From contig NZ_PVTZ01000001.1 of the NCBI RefSeq assembly GCF_003003125.1, forward strand, positions 186,001-250,000: a stretch of 64,000 nucleotides of DNA. Reading direction: 5' to 3'. Below are positions 20,889 to 30,268 of this stretch, one piece after another. Below the pieces are notes generated by a model, which saw only the letters and a program-made list of their open reading frames with translations, was not told the origin of the DNA and searched no databases. The DNA comes from Laceyella sediminis (GTDB taxonomy: Bacteria; Bacillota; Bacilli; Thermoactinomycetales; Thermoactinomycetaceae). The position numbers and the translations under genes were made by a program. Position 1 is the stretch's first letter. Each line of letters opens with the position of its first letter.

Positions 20889-21359
20889 CTATCTATGGAG
20901 ACCAACCAGGCTTAAAATCTCCTCCTGTTTCGCAAACATTTCTTCCTCTTCTTCTTTGGTCTCATGGTCATAGCCAAGCAGATGTAAAAAGCCATGGACA
21001 GCCAAAAAACCTACTTCACGGTCAAGGGAGTGGCCATACGCTTCAGCCTGTTCCTTGGCTTTGGGAAGGGAGATCACGATATCGCCGAGCGCCACCCTCT
21101 CTTCCTCTTCATCGATCACCCATTCCTCATCCGGCTCCCACAACGGAAAGGAGAGGACATCTGTCGGTCTGTCCACATCGCGATATTCTTTGTTTAATTG
21201 ATGAATCCGTTCATTATCCACAATGGTTACCGAGACTTCGACGGGCGGCAGTTCTTCCACCTCTGCCGCCCGATTGAGCGCGGCTTCCACCCAGTTGATC
21301 GCATGTTGTTCATCTGGTGTCAATGTTATTTCCACATTTAGCTCGATCTTACACTTCAT
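20889..21359 (-). CDS. ybeY: Endoribonuclease YbeY (rRNA maturation factor)
   Basis: The 156-residue metalloprotein takes part in 16S rRNA 3' maturation and ribosome quality control. The zinc motif H-x3-H-x5-H is seen in [24 protein letters not shown] is also typical of the family. The start overlaps the pgpH stop by ATGA. Its place between pgpH and dgkA is conserved in Bacilli. Confidence 0.95.
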   Translation of the reverse strand: MKCKIELNVEITLTPDEQHAINWVEAALNRAAEVEELPPVEVSVTIVDNERIHQLNKEYRDVDRPTDVLSFPLWEPDEEWVIDEEEERVALGDIVISLPKAKEQAEAYGHSLDREVGFLAVHGFLHLLGYDHETKEEEEEMFAKQEEILSLVGLHR

Positions 21360-23512
21360 CCTTGTTTTGCTCCTTTGACGGGTTCTTCCGGATATTCGAT
21401 TCGTGAATGGAAAATGCCTTGCAGGGTCTCACAAATCGAGTTGGCAATGATTTCTAACTCTTTCAAGGTTAAATCACATTCGTTGAATTGTCCATCTTCC
21501 AAGCGATCCCGGATGATCTTGTTAACCATGTTTTGAATACGCGACGGCGTCGGCCGCGACAACGAACGAACCGCCGCTTCGACGCAATCGCAAATCCCCA
21601 CGATCGCCGCTTCTTTAAACTGTGCTTTCGGGCCTGGATAGCGGTAATCTTCTTGGCGTACCTGATCGCCGTCTCTCTCCTGTTGCAATGCTTTGTAGTA
21701 GAAGTATTTGATCAAGGTCGTCCCATGGTGCTGTGCCGCGATATCCTGGATCTGCTTGGGGATTTTATGTTGCTTCAAAATCTCTACACCATCCCGCGCA
21801 TGGGAAATGATGATCGTTTTGGACAAGTTAGGTGAAATCTTGTCATGGGGATTCAAGCGTTTCAGTTGGTTTTCAATGAAAAACTGCGGCCGCTTCGTTT
21901 TCCCGATGTCATGGTAATACGAACCCACACGTGCCAACAACCCATCCGCGCCGATCGCTTCCGCCGCCGCCTCAGACAAATTACCAACCATGATCGAATG
22001 ATGATAGGTACCCGGCGTTTTGATCAACAACTGCCGCAGCAACGGATGGTTCGGATTGCTGAGCTCGATCAAGCGCATAGGGGACAAGATGCCGAACATC
22101 GTTTCAAAGTAGGGCAAAAAGCCCATTGTCAACACCGCAGAAAACAACCCAGAGAGCGCGCCGAACGCCAGCGATTGGAGTAACACCGTCCAGGTCCCTT
22201 CTGAAGGCAACATGAAATGCAAAGCGGTAATCGGAAACATGCTCGCCACCGCTGCAACCGCCCCGGCCTGCAATATGGCGCCACGCTTGCGCACATCGGT
22301 TAAAGCGAACGCCGCGGCGGTACCGCTGATCAAAGAGACCAATCCATATCGGAAATCGAACAGCAAATGGTTCTCCCCATTAAATAACATGCTTGCGGCC
22401 ACGGCCAACAACATGGCGCAGACGATGGCCAACTCCATATTCAAAAGCAGGGTGATCAGCATGGTCCCTAAACCGACCGGAGCCAAATAACCGATCATAC
22501 TCCATTCCAAATTTTGCCCAAAGGCGATAAACTTCATCCCCACTAGGGTTAACAACAATACACTGAACAACAGGAGTAGCCTAGCGTTGTTGCGGAATAC
22601 GGAGCGGTGAAAACGGCGAATATAGAAGAACAGTGCACTTAACATGGAAATCACCAGCAAGCCTAAGCCCAGGTGGGGCAAGAAATTGCTGTCCTTGCGT
22701 AGCAACCCCAACTCCTCTAGCTTGCGGTATTGGTCTTCTGTGACCACTTCGCCCAACGCGACGATAATTTGTCCCTTGTTGATCGGGATCGGTCGAACAG
22801 CCTCTCTGGCCGCATCGCGCAGTTGTTCCGTCTGCTTCTCATCGTAAAATTCGTTGGCCACAATGCTTTTTTTGGCAATCTCCCTAAGGACGACCCGCGC
22901 CTTGGAGTCCAATGAATTTTCAATCATCGTAGCCAAAATCTTGTCGTCGACGGATTCGCGCTTCTCCTTCAATTCAGATTGGCGAACGCCTTTTTCCAAA
23001 ATGTCATGAACGATTTCACGCGCTTTCAAACGTACATCCGTCAACGCTTCAGGAGACAAGGTGGACAGCGTATGGTAAAAGGACTCCGGAAAATCATCCG
23101 AGATCGTTTCATTCAACACCGTCTTCACTTGCTTTTCCTTTTCGGCTTGGGACAGGCCGTCATCGGAAAGAATTTTGCGGATATCCGCGAAAAAACGGTC
23201 AATCTTGTCTATCTGTTGATTGGTTAACCGATCATCCTTGGCATAAACCCGGTCCACCTTCTCTGCCGCCTGTTTCTTGGCTTCTTCGGTAGCCGTCAGG
23301 TCAATCTTAGTCACTGGAGAGACGATGGTTTCCGGACTCACCATGCCCGTTTGAATCTCTACCCGCTCAGGTAAAATATGTTTTATGAGCAATAAATAGA
23401 ACGCGATCCCAAAGATCGCGTATAACAACAAATGCATGCGTATGCTGGTTTTCCATCTGTCAGTGAACCATGACAGCGCGCCTGTGGATGACGGTTCCTT
23501 TTTCTCTTTCAT
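21356..23512 (-). CDS. pgpH: Cyclic-di-AMP phosphodiesterase, 7TM-HD family (PgpH/YqfF)
   Basis: The 718-residue membrane protein has one N-terminal transmembrane helix, a large extracellular 7TMR-HDED domain (~60-280), seven membrane helices (~290-480) and a C-terminal HD domain. HD metal ligands are visible in [31 protein letters not shown] and [14 protein letters not shown]. The family degrades c-di-AMP to pApA. The start at 23512 has a moderate ribosome-binding site (ggagcc). Confidence 0.93.
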   Translation of the reverse strand: MKEKKEPSSTGALSWFTDRWKTSIRMHLLLYAIFGIAFYLLLIKHILPERVEIQTGMVSPETIVSPVTKIDLTATEEAKKQAAEKVDRVYAKDDRLTNQQIDKIDRFFADIRKILSDDGLSQAEKEKQVKTVLNETISDDFPESFYHTLSTLSPEALTDVRLKAREIVHDILEKGVRQSELKEKRESVDDKILATMIENSLDSKARVVLREIAKKSIVANEFYDEKQTEQLRDAAREAVRPIPINKGQIIVALGEVVTEDQYRKLEELGLLRKDSNFLPHLGLGLLVISMLSALFFYIRRFHRSVFRNNARLLLLFSVLLLTLVGMKFIAFGQNLEWSMIGYLAPVGLGTMLITLLLNMELAIVCAMLLAVAASMLFNGENHLLFDFRYGLVSLISGTAAAFALTDVRKRGAILQAGAVAAVASMFPITALHFMLPSEGTWTVLLQSLAFGALSGLFSAVLTMGFLPYFETMFGILSPMRLIELSNPNHPLLRQLLIKTPGTYHHSIMVGNLSEAAAEAIGADGLLARVGSYYHDIGKTKRPQFFIENQLKRLNPHDKISPNLSKTIIISHARDGVEILKQHKIPKQIQDIAAQHHGTTLIKYFYYKALQQERDGDQVRQEDYRYPGPKAQFKEAAIVGICDCVEAAVRSLSRPTPSRIQNMVNKIIRDRLEDGQFNECDLTLKELEIIANSICETLQGIFHSRIEYPEEPVKGAKQG

Positions 23513-23534
23513 CGTTGAACCGGCTCCTTATCTC

Positions 23535-24503
23535 TTATTCCTGATTTTCATCAAGCTCGTAAGCGTCAATGATCTTCTGCACCAACGTGTGGCGCACAAC
23601 ATCTTCCTGCCCCAGATGGATGAACTTAATTTCGGGCACCCTAGCCAAAATGCGCTCGGCTTCTTTCAGGCCCGACTGCTTTCCTCTGGGCAGATCCACT
23701 TGGGTCACATCCCCCGTCACCACCATTTTGGACCCGAAGCCCAGCCGGGTCAAGAACATCTTCATCTGTTCCGGCGTGGTGTTCTGCGCTTCATCCAGAA
23801 TGACAAACGAATCCTCAAGGGTTCTTCCCCGCATATACGCCAACGGAGCAACCTCGATCAGACCCCGTTCCATCATCTTGCTCACTTGTTCGGTACCCAA
23901 CATGGTGTATAAGCTATCATAAAGCGGACGGAGGTACGGATCCACTTTCTCTTGCAAATCACCGGGCAAAAAACCTAAGTTTTCACCTGCTTCCACCGCC
24001 GGGCGGGTGAGGACGATTTTCTTCACCATATGTGACTTTAATGCCGACACCGCCATCACGACAGCCAAAAAGGTTTTACCTGTCCCCGCAGGTCCGACAC
24101 CAAACACGATGTCTGACTTTTTGATCGCGGAAACATAATGGCGCTGTCCGATGGATTTGACACGCACCGCTTTCCCTTTTTGCGTGACGCCGACTTCTTC
24201 TTGAAACAGATCCAACAAGTCGTCAACCCTGCCTTGCTTGGCCAAGCGGTGGGCATAAATGACATCCCGGTCAGTCAAAGTCATTCCTTTGCGGATCAGC
24301 TTCAACAAAACGTTGAACAACGGTTCCAAGACGTCCGTTTCTTCCTTCGGCCCTTGGATCACAATCTCTTCGCCGCGTGAATGGATCTTTGCGTTGGTGT
24401 TAGCTTCAATCTGCTTCAAATGCGCATCTTGTGGCCCAAACAGGCTAAGCGCTTCCGCGGTATCCCGCACTCTGATTTTCACTGTGGTTTCATGATTTTG
24501 CAA
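23535..24503 (-). CDS. phoH: PhoH-family ATPase
   Basis: The 322-residue protein has an N-terminal KH-like segment and a P-loop NTPase core: Walker A GPAGTGKT, Walker B FVILDEAQN and the sensor GDVTQVDLPRG. The role is unsettled in the literature; links to ribosome maturation and RNA handling with YbeY have been proposed. The frame is open upstream, but the TTG at 24503 (MQNHETTVKI) follows aaggag and gives the Bacillus length. It starts 4 bp after the yqfD stop. Confidence 0.92.
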   Translation of the reverse strand: MQNHETTVKIRVRDTAEALSLFGPQDAHLKQIEANTNAKIHSRGEEIVIQGPKEETDVLEPLFNVLLKLIRKGMTLTDRDVIYAHRLAKQGRVDDLLDLFQEEVGVTQKGKAVRVKSIGQRHYVSAIKKSDIVFGVGPAGTGKTFLAVVMAVSALKSHMVKKIVLTRPAVEAGENLGFLPGDLQEKVDPYLRPLYDSLYTMLGTEQVSKMMERGLIEVAPLAYMRGRTLEDSFVILDEAQNTTPEQMKMFLTRLGFGSKMVVTGDVTQVDLPRGKQSGLKEAERILARVPEIKFIHLGQEDVVRHTLVQKIIDAYELDENQE

Positions 24504-24507
24504 TGGC

Positions 24508-25701
24508 TCATTCTCCTTGCAGAATCGGTTGTTTTTTAACGATATCCTCAATCACATCAAAGTGTACTTTCAAATAAACTTTACCATTCTCCACGCGAGT
24601 GTGCAAAACTTTTTCCCCAAGAATCCGTCCGTCCCGCCCCAATTTTTGCCGCATTTCGTCGCTGGCCCTCGCGCGTCCAAGCTGAATCGCTTGCTTCGGT
24701 TCCCACTTTTCCTCCACCCATTCGACTTCCATGATTTCTTCTTCTATATATCCAAGCGGCAAGGGCCATTTCCCGACGTACATGGCGTAAGCGCGCTCCT
24801 TTGTCTCGTGTTTGGCGAAACCCACCGGTTCCCCCCATGGATTTGGAATCACCCAGCCAAACAGGTAGGGGCGCTTCCGTTTCACCTTGGCGCCCGTATA
24901 CACTTTGCGCTTGCGCTCAAGCGGCAAGGACACATCTGATTCGTACCACACTTCCCCCAATACTTTACCTTGGGCTCCCACTATTTTTCCCGATTTGGGA
25001 TCACTTTGATTACCATAGATGCCGGATACCAAAATTTGCCCCTTTTTGACCACATCATTCACTTCTACTTGGGGATTTCCACGGATGACCTGCATATCGT
25101 ATATGAGCGCATTTTTGGTTGATACCAAATGAACGGGACCCGCCCCGACTTCGTCTCCCCCCGGCCGACCCACTTCTTTTTTTTCGACCACAGTAACTAC
25201 CACGCGTGTCCCTTCTACGCGCATGCCAATCCAAGCTGCCTGCGGCAACTGCATGAGCAATTGGTGTTGCACCTGTTCACGGTCTGGAAGGTTTCCTTTC
25301 CACTGGCCACGATATACACCTTCCCGTTTCAAGAGTGCTTGTACATGTTGCGCTTGAATGCGTTCAGTGCCCTCAATCTGAACATTCCAGACGAATGAAC
25401 TCAATGTCACCAGCATCAAGAAAAAAAGAGGAATGCCGATGAAGAAGAATTTCCTGCGCTTCGCCTGCTTCCATAGAAACGGCGCCCCTTCTTTCCGCAC
25501 CATGCGCATCCGAACCCCCGATTGCCGACCCAAGGCGTACAGGCGAAAAAAATGCGGCAGGGGGACAGTGAGGCGGATGGTTCCACTGTCTTCCCAGCGT
25601 ATGTGTTCCAATGGGATTTGCGCTTGCACAGCTTGGTTTATCCAATCGAGTAACCGTTCCCCTTTGCAGACCAATTCCACTTTTCCGTAGATGGATTGCA
25701 C
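24508..25701 (-). CDS. yqfD: Sporulation protein YqfD
   Basis: The 397-residue protein has one membrane helix at about residues 90-110 (FFFIGIPLFFLMLVTLSSFV) followed by a FtsQ/POTRA-like extracytoplasmic region (VEGTRVVVTVVEKKE). It matches YqfD, a SigE-controlled sporulation protein of unclear biochemical role. An ATG at 25725 overlaps yqfC but lacks a ribosome-binding site. The GTG at 25701 follows aagggg with 9-nt spacing and gives the usual length. Confidence 0.9.
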   Translation of the reverse strand: MQSIYGKVELVCKGERLLDWINQAVQAQIPLEHIRWEDSGTIRLTVPLPHFFRLYALGRQSGVRMRMVRKEGAPFLWKQAKRRKFFFIGIPLFFLMLVTLSSFVWNVQIEGTERIQAQHVQALLKREGVYRGQWKGNLPDREQVQHQLLMQLPQAAWIGMRVEGTRVVVTVVEKKEVGRPGGDEVGAGPVHLVSTKNALIYDMQVIRGNPQVEVNDVVKKGQILVSGIYGNQSDPKSGKIVGAQGKVLGEVWYESDVSLPLERKRKVYTGAKVKRKRPYLFGWVIPNPWGEPVGFAKHETKERAYAMYVGKWPLPLGYIEEEIMEVEWVEEKWEPKQAIQLGRARASDEMRQKLGRDGRILGEKVLHTRVENGKVYLKVHFDVIEDIVKKQPILQGE

Positions 25702-25714
25702 ATGTGCTCGCCCC

Positions 25715-25972
25715 TTACTCCTCATAACTCAATGAATGTATCTGGCCTTCGATCAATATCATGCCAGGCGTTATCGTTTTAATGTTCAGACTTTGACCGC
25801 GGATTGACAGCCGACCTTGTGTGAGCTTCAACGTCAATTGCTGGGGCTCAAACCGCTCCACATCGCGAATGTTCTCCACCAGGCATTGGGAGCTACCCAA
25901 CATTTCTACACGCGGCAGTTCTTGCGTCACATCCGCCGGCAAGTCGAAAAAATCAGATGCCCATTTGCGCAT
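25715..25972 (-). CDS. yqfC: Sporulation protein YqfC
   Basis: The 85-residue protein matches YqfC by position (directly before yqfD) and by pattern: an N-terminal DLPADVTQELPRVEMLGSSQ, then a beta-rich YabP/YqfC domain with ILIEGQIHSLSYEE at the end. The family is needed for or linked to sporulation in Bacillus, in the SigE regulon. A GTG four codons upstream is possible, but the ATG at 25972 has better spacing from aaaaggg. Confidence 0.88.
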   Translation of the reverse strand: MRKWASDFFDLPADVTQELPRVEMLGSSQCLVENIRDVERFEPQQLTLKLTQGRLSIRGQSLNIKTITPGMILIEGQIHSLSYEE

Positions 25973-26035
25973 ATGTGTTTGCACCCTTTTCTTCTTCTTG
26001 CTAACTCTTATGCCTGGTTGGCTTCGTTTATGAAA

Positions 26036-26068
26036 AGTAAAAGCGGCACAACCAAAGTTGTGCCGCTT
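26036..26068 (-). terminator. Terminator after the SASP gene
   Basis: Perfect 12-bp arms AAGCGGCACAAC (26041-26052) and GTTGTGCCGCTT (26057-26068) with a 4-nt loop are followed by a T-rich stretch on the minus strand. Confidence 0.92.
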
Positions 26069-26079
26069 GCACCAACGTA

Positions 26080-26271
26080 TTAGATTTTCATATCTTGTTG
26101 TGCTTGAGATATCAAGCGCTTAGTGATCTCTCCACCGACTGAGCCGTTTGCACGGGACGTCGTGTCTGACCCTAGATTCACCCCAAACTCAGCCGCAATC
26201 TCTTCTTTAAATTGATTGAGCACCTGAGCCGCACCCGGCACCAATAAGCGGTTACGATTGGATCGGGCCAT
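26080..26271 (-). CDS. Small acid-soluble spore protein, alpha/beta type
   Basis: The 63-residue protein is an alpha/beta SASP, which coats forespore DNA and protects it from UV and heat. It contains the GPR protease recognition region ([20 protein letters not shown]) and the DNA-binding block [17 protein letters not shown]. It is therefore a substrate of the germination protease whose gene is split at 47-59 kb. The ATG at 26271 follows aggaggtgggg. A strong terminator follows. Confidence 0.95.
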   Translation of the reverse strand: MARSNRNRLLVPGAAQVLNQFKEEIAAEFGVNLGSDTTSRANGSVGGEITKRLISQAQQDMKI

Positions 26272-26349
26272 CCTCCCCACCTCCTTCATGTTGGTACACT
26301 TAGTATGAAAAGAAGAAGATGGGACTAACAGGGATAATTGTTTCCAAGC

Positions 26350-26529
26350 TTACCGAAACAACCCAAATCGCCGATGTGGACGCAGGGCACGCGGCCGATC
26401 GAGGATTTCTTTGATGACAAACGCCTGTTTTAACGACCGGGCTCCCAATGAAGGCAACTTCGTCGGCGAGGCCGTTACCGATTGCCGCGCTCCATCCACT
26501 TTCAACCCGTTGCGCTCCCTATCTCTCAT
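26350..26529 (-). CDS. Small basic protein following floA (YqfB position)
   Basis: A 59-codon ORF starts with an ATG that overlaps the floA stop as ATGA and ends at 26350. The product is strongly basic ([18 protein letters not shown] at the start, then [20 protein letters not shown], then PHRRFGLFR). It occupies the place of yqfB in Bacillus subtilis, between floA and yqfC, but I cannot confirm homology. The overlap suggests translational coupling to floA. Function unknown. Confidence 0.6.
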   Translation of the reverse strand: MRDRERNGLKVDGARQSVTASPTKLPSLGARSLKQAFVIKEILDRPRALRPHRRFGLFR

Positions 26530-27509
26530 GATTCGCCATCCTGTGCTTGATCTTGACTGATGGAACGGCGCATTTTAGTGTCGGCTTCAATGTTTTGCAA
26601 CGCATAATAATCCATGAAACCCATTTTGCCCGACCGGAGCGACTCTGACAGCGCCAGTGGCACTTGCGCTTCCGCCTCGATCACTTTGGCTTGCATCTCT
26701 TGCACCTTGGCTTTCATCTCCTGTTCAAGAGCAACGGCCATGGCACGGCGCTCCTCGGCTTTGGCCTGCGCAATCTTCTTATCGGCTTCCGCTTGGTCGA
26801 TCTGCAACTTCGCCCCGATATTTTCCCCGATATCAACATCAGCGATATCAATGGACAAAATTTCAAAAGCAGTCCCTGCATCCAACCCTTTGGACAAGAC
26901 CATATTGGAAATCATGTCAGGATTTTCAAGCACTTCTTTGTGACTGTTTGCCGAACCGTTGGTGGTAACGATCCCTTCGCCGACGCGCGCGATGATCGTT
27001 TCTTCCCCCGCGCCCCCGACCAGGCGGTCAATATTGGCGCGAACTGTAACCCGCGCAATCACTTTTACCTCAATACCGTCTTTACACACCGCCGAAACAA
27101 CCGGGGTTTCAATCACCTTGGGATTCACGCTCATTTGTACTGCTTCCAACACATCCCGTCCGGCGAGGTCAATTGCCGCAGCCCGTTCGAACACGAGGTC
27201 AATGTTGGCCCGCTGCGCCGCAATCAAGGCATCAACCACACGATCCACATTCCCCCCTGCCAGATAGTGCGTTTCCAATTGTGACAAATCAACGGTCAAC
27301 CCCGCCTTGCGCGCTTTAATGAGCGGATTAACAATGCGGGCAGGGACAATACGGCGTAACCGCATCGCGATCAATGTGGTAAGCCCCACATATACGCCGG
27401 ATGCCATTGCGCTGATCCACAACATGACCGGCACAAAAGAAAAGAGGATAGACAATCCAATAATCACGAGGATGACAATAAATCCAAACCCAATGATGCT
27501 TGTTTCCAT
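26526..27509 (-). CDS. floA: Flotillin-like protein FloA
   Basis: The 327-residue membrane scaffold protein organises functional membrane microdomains. It has an N-terminal hairpin membrane segment ([17 protein letters not shown] and [14 protein letters not shown]), then an SPFH/PHB-like domain and an alanine/glutamate-rich coiled region ([20 protein letters not shown]). The frame is open eight codons further upstream, but the ATG at 27509 follows aaaaggagtg. It follows the short NfeD gene, its usual partner. Confidence 0.94.
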   Translation of the reverse strand: METSIIGFGFIVILVIIGLSILFSFVPVMLWISAMASGVYVGLTTLIAMRLRRIVPARIVNPLIKARKAGLTVDLSQLETHYLAGGNVDRVVDALIAAQRANIDLVFERAAAIDLAGRDVLEAVQMSVNPKVIETPVVSAVCKDGIEVKVIARVTVRANIDRLVGGAGEETIIARVGEGIVTTNGSANSHKEVLENPDMISNMVLSKGLDAGTAFEILSIDIADVDIGENIGAKLQIDQAEADKKIAQAKAEERRAMAVALEQEMKAKVQEMQAKVIEAEAQVPLALSESLRSGKMGFMDYYALQNIEADTKMRRSISQDQAQDGES

Positions 27510-27568
27510 ATAATCACTCCTTTTAGCTTTCAAACACGGAGATGCAACACTTTATTCATACCCGATTT

Positions 27569-28210
27569 TTATTCATCTGCAACCTCTTTTCGGACGACTA
27601 CTCGCATGCCATCAACCGCAATCACTTTCACTTTGGCTCCCTTAGGAATGATATCGCCTTCACTCACAACATCTTCTTTGCGTTCGCCAAACTGGGCGTA
27701 TCCGGATGGACGAAGCGGGGTGATAGCAATTCCCTCCTGCCCTAAGAGCCACTTTCGGTCTTCCGCGGATACATAGCCCGCCTCATTTGTCTGCTCGTCT
27801 CGCAGCACCAACTTATTCCAACCGATCTTCAGACCAAAGAATTTAAACAGGATCCAAATCACAACCAAGGCCAACAAAAAGCCCCATACCACCACCCACA
27901 AGCTGGAGGCAGTCATCACTAAGGAGGCGATGAGGGCAATGCTCCCCAAAGCCCCGATAATCCCGAGCGTGGGCAACAGCATCTCCAGGATCAACAGCAC
28001 GATCCCGAGCACGAATAGGCTTGGTGGCTGCCAGCCCATGGGCTCCGCCATCCATATAGCCCCAAAATAGGCAAAGAACATGATGCCACCAACAAGTCCG
28101 GGGAAAATCAAGCCGGGGGACAGCAATTCGACGGTCAAGCCGATCAAACCAACCGATAAGAGCAACGTCATGACGACGGGATGAGTCAACATCTGAGCGA
28201 ATTCTGCCAT
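27569..28210 (-). CDS. NfeD-family membrane protein, short form
   Basis: The 213-residue protein has four to five membrane helices (for example LLLSVGLIGLTVELLSPGL and LGSIALIASLVMTASS) and a C-terminal OB-fold typical of NfeD (LLGQEGIAITPLRPSGYAQF, GDIIPKGAKVKVIAVDGMRV). NfeD proteins partner flotillins. The Bacillus subtilis neighbour YqeZ is about twice as long and carries an N-terminal ClpP-like serine protease domain; that domain is absent here, and a terminator sits directly upstream. The start has aagggagt before it. Confidence 0.9.
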   Translation of the reverse strand: MAEFAQMLTHPVVMTLLLSVGLIGLTVELLSPGLIFPGLVGGIMFFAYFGAIWMAEPMGWQPPSLFVLGIVLLILEMLLPTLGIIGALGSIALIASLVMTASSLWVVVWGFLLALVVIWILFKFFGLKIGWNKLVLRDEQTNEAGYVSAEDRKWLLGQEGIAITPLRPSGYAQFGERKEDVVSEGDIIPKGAKVKVIAVDGMRVVVRKEVADE

Positions 28211-28240
28211 CTGTGTTCTTACTCCCTTCGCTTGTTATAA

Positions 28241-28268
28241 AAAAACAGCGTGTCATGGACACGCTGTT
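28241..28268 (-). terminator. Terminator overlapping the yqeY stop
   Basis: Perfect 11-bp arms AACAGCGTGTC (28244-28254) and GACACGCTGTT (28258-28268) with a 3-nt loop are followed by a T-run on the minus strand. It separates rpsU-yqeY from nfeD-floA. Confidence 0.88.
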
Positions 28269-28713
28269 ACGAACCCAAAGCCTCCGACACCAAACGGTTG
28301 ACCAAACGGCCATCCGCGCGTCCTTTCACTTTAGGCATGATGGCACCCATCACTTTACCCATATCCGCTTTGGATGAAGCGCCGACTTGCTTCACGGCCT
28401 CAGCCACAATTGCGCGAACTTCCTCTTCACTCAATTGTTCAGGTAAGTACGATTCCAGGATAACCATCTCTTCTTTTTCTTTTGCGGCTAACTCGTCACG
28501 CCCGGCCTTTTCATATTCCGCGATGGAATCCCGCCGTTGTTTCACTTGTTTCGTGATGACGTCAAGGATTTCATCATCGGTGAGCGGACGGCGTTTGTCG
28601 ATCTCCACTTTTTTCAACGCCGCTTTGAGCATGCGGATGGTGGAGAGCTTGCCTTTGTCTTTATTTTTGAGAGCCAACTTCATATCTTGATCCAATTGGG
28701 TTGAAAGACTCAA
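28267..28713 (-). CDS. yqeY: GatB/YqeY domain protein
   Basis: The 148-residue protein matches YqeY: an N-terminal MKLALKNKDKGKLSTIRML and a C-terminal helical tail domain homologous to the GatB tRNA-contacting domain (DMGKVMGAIMPKVKGRADGR). Its exact function is unsettled. The start is a TTG at 28713 with gaggtg seven bases before; this gives the same length as the Bacillus protein. It lies 14 bp after rpsU. Confidence 0.92.
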   Translation of the reverse strand: MSLSTQLDQDMKLALKNKDKGKLSTIRMLKAALKKVEIDKRRPLTDDEILDVITKQVKQRRDSIAEYEKAGRDELAAKEKEEMVILESYLPEQLSEEEVRAIVAEAVKQVGASSKADMGKVMGAIMPKVKGRADGRLVNRLVSEALGS

Positions 28714-28727
28714 CTGTTGACACCTCA

Positions 28728-28913
28728 CTACCTGCTACGCTTTCTGTTTTTGCGAGCGTTGGCTTCCGCTTTTTTCTTACGGCGCACGCTGGGCTTTTCA
28801 TAGCGTTCGCGATCTCTCACATCTCTTAAAACGCCTGCTCTTGCGACATCACGCTTAAAACGACGCAAAGCGGCATCCAGCGATTCATTTTTACGCACTC
28901 GGGTTTCAACCAT
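28728..28913 (-). CDS. rpsU: 30S ribosomal protein S21
   Basis: The 61-residue basic protein begins [20 protein letters not shown], which is diagnostic for S21, and ends in a Lys/Arg-rich tail. The frame is open 52 codons upstream, but the ATG at 28913 has the ribosome-binding site ggaggg. It heads the rpsU-yqeY unit behind a ~200-nt leader. Confidence 0.95.
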   Translation of the reverse strand: MVETRVRKNESLDAALRRFKRDVARAGVLRDVRDRERYEKPSVRRKKKAEANARKNRKRSR

Positions 28914-29151
28914 GCTATTCCCTCCCTCCACGGGTCCGTTAGGCCGCTTGGGCGGGCAACCTAACTCAAGGAAAAGACCCACACATTTCCACGCAGTTAG
29001 CGGCCTCATCCCCTCAGGAGGATCAGCACCAACAACACCTGCAAATGTGAAATTGCCAACGATGCCCAACTTCAGAGCAGAAACCCTGACAAAACCGTTG
29101 GAATGTAAGCAGTCAACTTTTATTATAACTTAGCATGCCGGCTTCTGTCAA
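28914..29151 (-). promoter_or_regulatory. rpsU promoter and ~200-nt structured leader
   Basis: TTGACA (29146-29151) and TATAAT (29122-29127), 18 bp apart on the minus strand, form a strong SigA promoter. Transcription from about 29115 gives a 200-nt 5' leader before rpsU. The leader contains complementary blocks GGCCGCT and AGCGGCC that can pair shortly before the ribosome-binding site. It holds no ORF with a ribosome-binding site. An autoregulatory ribosomal-protein leader is possible but not shown. Confidence 0.6.
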
Positions 29152-29153
29152 AA

Positions 29154-29498
29154 TCAGCCTGGCGGCCAAGTCAAAGTTCTGCCACCAATCACATGAAAAT
29201 GAATGTGATGGACGGTTTGCCCACCATCTTCCCCTATATTATTTACTACACGGAAGCCCTTCTCAGCAAGCCCCAATTCACGGGAAACCGTCTGAATAGC
29301 TGAGAAAATTTTCCCCAGCAGGACATGGTCCTCCGGCGCAATTTCCATCAGCGAGGCGATGTGGCGCTTAGGAATAACTAACACATGCGTTGGTGCGACT
29401 GGCGAAATATCGTGAAACGCCAGCACATGCTCATCCTCATACACTTTTTTGGATGGGATTTTCCCTTCGACGATTTGACAAAAAATGCACTGTTCCAT
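29154..29498 (-). CDS. HIT-family (histidine triad) hydrolase
   Basis: The 114-residue protein belongs to the HINT branch of histidine-triad nucleotide hydrolases. The triad HHIHFHVIGG is present near the C-terminus, and CIFCQIVEGKIPSKKVYEDE at the N-terminus is typical. Such proteins hydrolyse AMP-lysine or other nucleoside phosphoramidates. It sits directly upstream of the rpsU promoter. Confidence 0.92.
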   Translation of the reverse strand: MEQCIFCQIVEGKIPSKKVYEDEHVLAFHDISPVAPTHVLVIPKRHIASLMEIAPEDHVLLGKIFSAIQTVSRELGLAEKGFRVVNNIGEDGGQTVHHIHFHVIGGRTLTWPPG

Positions 29499-29535
29499 CT
29501 GTTAACCTCCACTGGAAAAACACACCTGATCATTC

Positions 29536-29562
29536 ACCCATTTTTCCCAAGAACATATGATA
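29536..29562 (+). promoter_or_regulatory. Possible SigK-type sporulation promoter
   Basis: AC (29536-29537), 16 bp, then CATATGATA (29554-29562) fits the SigK consensus AC-N16/17-CATANNNTA. It lies 33 bp before the small gene at 29595. The consensus is short, so chance matches are common. Confidence 0.35.
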
Positions 29563-29594
29563 TAACACTCTTGCACAGGAAGGAGACGCAGGCC

Positions 29595-29927
29595 ATGTCA
29601 CAACCATCTTCCACTCGCGCATCGCACCTGACGCGGATGATTCGCAAAATCGTCAAAGAAGAACTCGACTCCATGTACAAAAAAAAAGAAAACCCGCTCA
29701 ATAATCAAGAGACCGACCATGATGACGATTTGTTCGCCCAATTCACCGCGCCACGGTTGGCAGAAGATTTGGACACTGGAACTTGGAACATTTTCGGCGC
29801 GACAGAGCCCCGCTCCTCTAATCGTCCTGAACAAGCTCGCGCCCTGCCCGGATTTCCAGAGTTGTACCGTCCTGATTTCAGTGAGCTTGAAAGCCCACCC
29901 TATCTTCCAAAATTCCCGAAGCGGTGA
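29595..29927 (+). CDS. Hypothetical hydrophilic protein
   Basis: The 110-residue protein is not recognised. It has a basic N-terminal helix (HLTRMIRKIVKEELDSMYKK), an acidic middle (NNQETDHDDD) and a proline-rich end (PPYLPKFPKR). There is no signal peptide or membrane segment. The ATG at 29595 follows aaggag with 9-nt spacing; a longer upstream frame is not used. A possible SigK-type promoter precedes it, so it may be a late sporulation protein. The same frame stays open for another 54 codons beyond its TGA stop. Confidence 0.6.
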   Translation: MSQPSSTRASHLTRMIRKIVKEELDSMYKKKENPLNNQETDHDDDLFAQFTAPRLAEDLDTGTWNIFGATEPRSSNRPEQARALPGFPELYRPDFSELESPPYLPKFPKR

Positions 29928-30268
29928 ATCTCCCTTCCTGCACACGTTGCAACATGGGATGATGACCTGGTTCAAGGGTTTGAAGCTGGCAGACAATGTG
30001 GCCCAGAGCCGATTTTTGAGTCTAATCACGCGGTCAGTGACTTGGCCGCCAAACGCTGGCAACGGGCAAAGTCCTTGCCATCACCAGAATGACTGCTCTA
30101 CGGCGACAACTTGATCAAATCCTTCCAGTCACTGGAGTTTTCAAAAATCTCACTCATCGGGAATTGTCCACAGCTTGGTTGCCCTTGGCTAAGGGCTTAT
30201 TTTCATTTTACTGGTCATTCCCCCTCCCTGTCCACCATATACATGTGAAAAGGACAAGGAGGTGCGCC
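29928..30268 (+). other. Gap before the Na/Pi cotransporter gene; open frame continues past a TGA
   Basis: The 341-bp stretch has no gene with a start codon and ribosome-binding site. In the frame of the preceding gene the stop TGA (29925-29927) is followed by 54 open codons to a TGA at 30090. Their translation is protein-like (HVATWDDDLVQGFEAGRQ, SDLAAKRWQRAK). It may be a lost C-terminal extension or chance. The right end holds the ribosome-binding site aaggaggtg for the next gene. Confidence 0.35.

Noticed and set aside
29925-29927. Selenocysteine codon at the TGA
   Set aside because: The flanking protein does not resemble any selenoprotein and no SECIS-like hairpin was evident.
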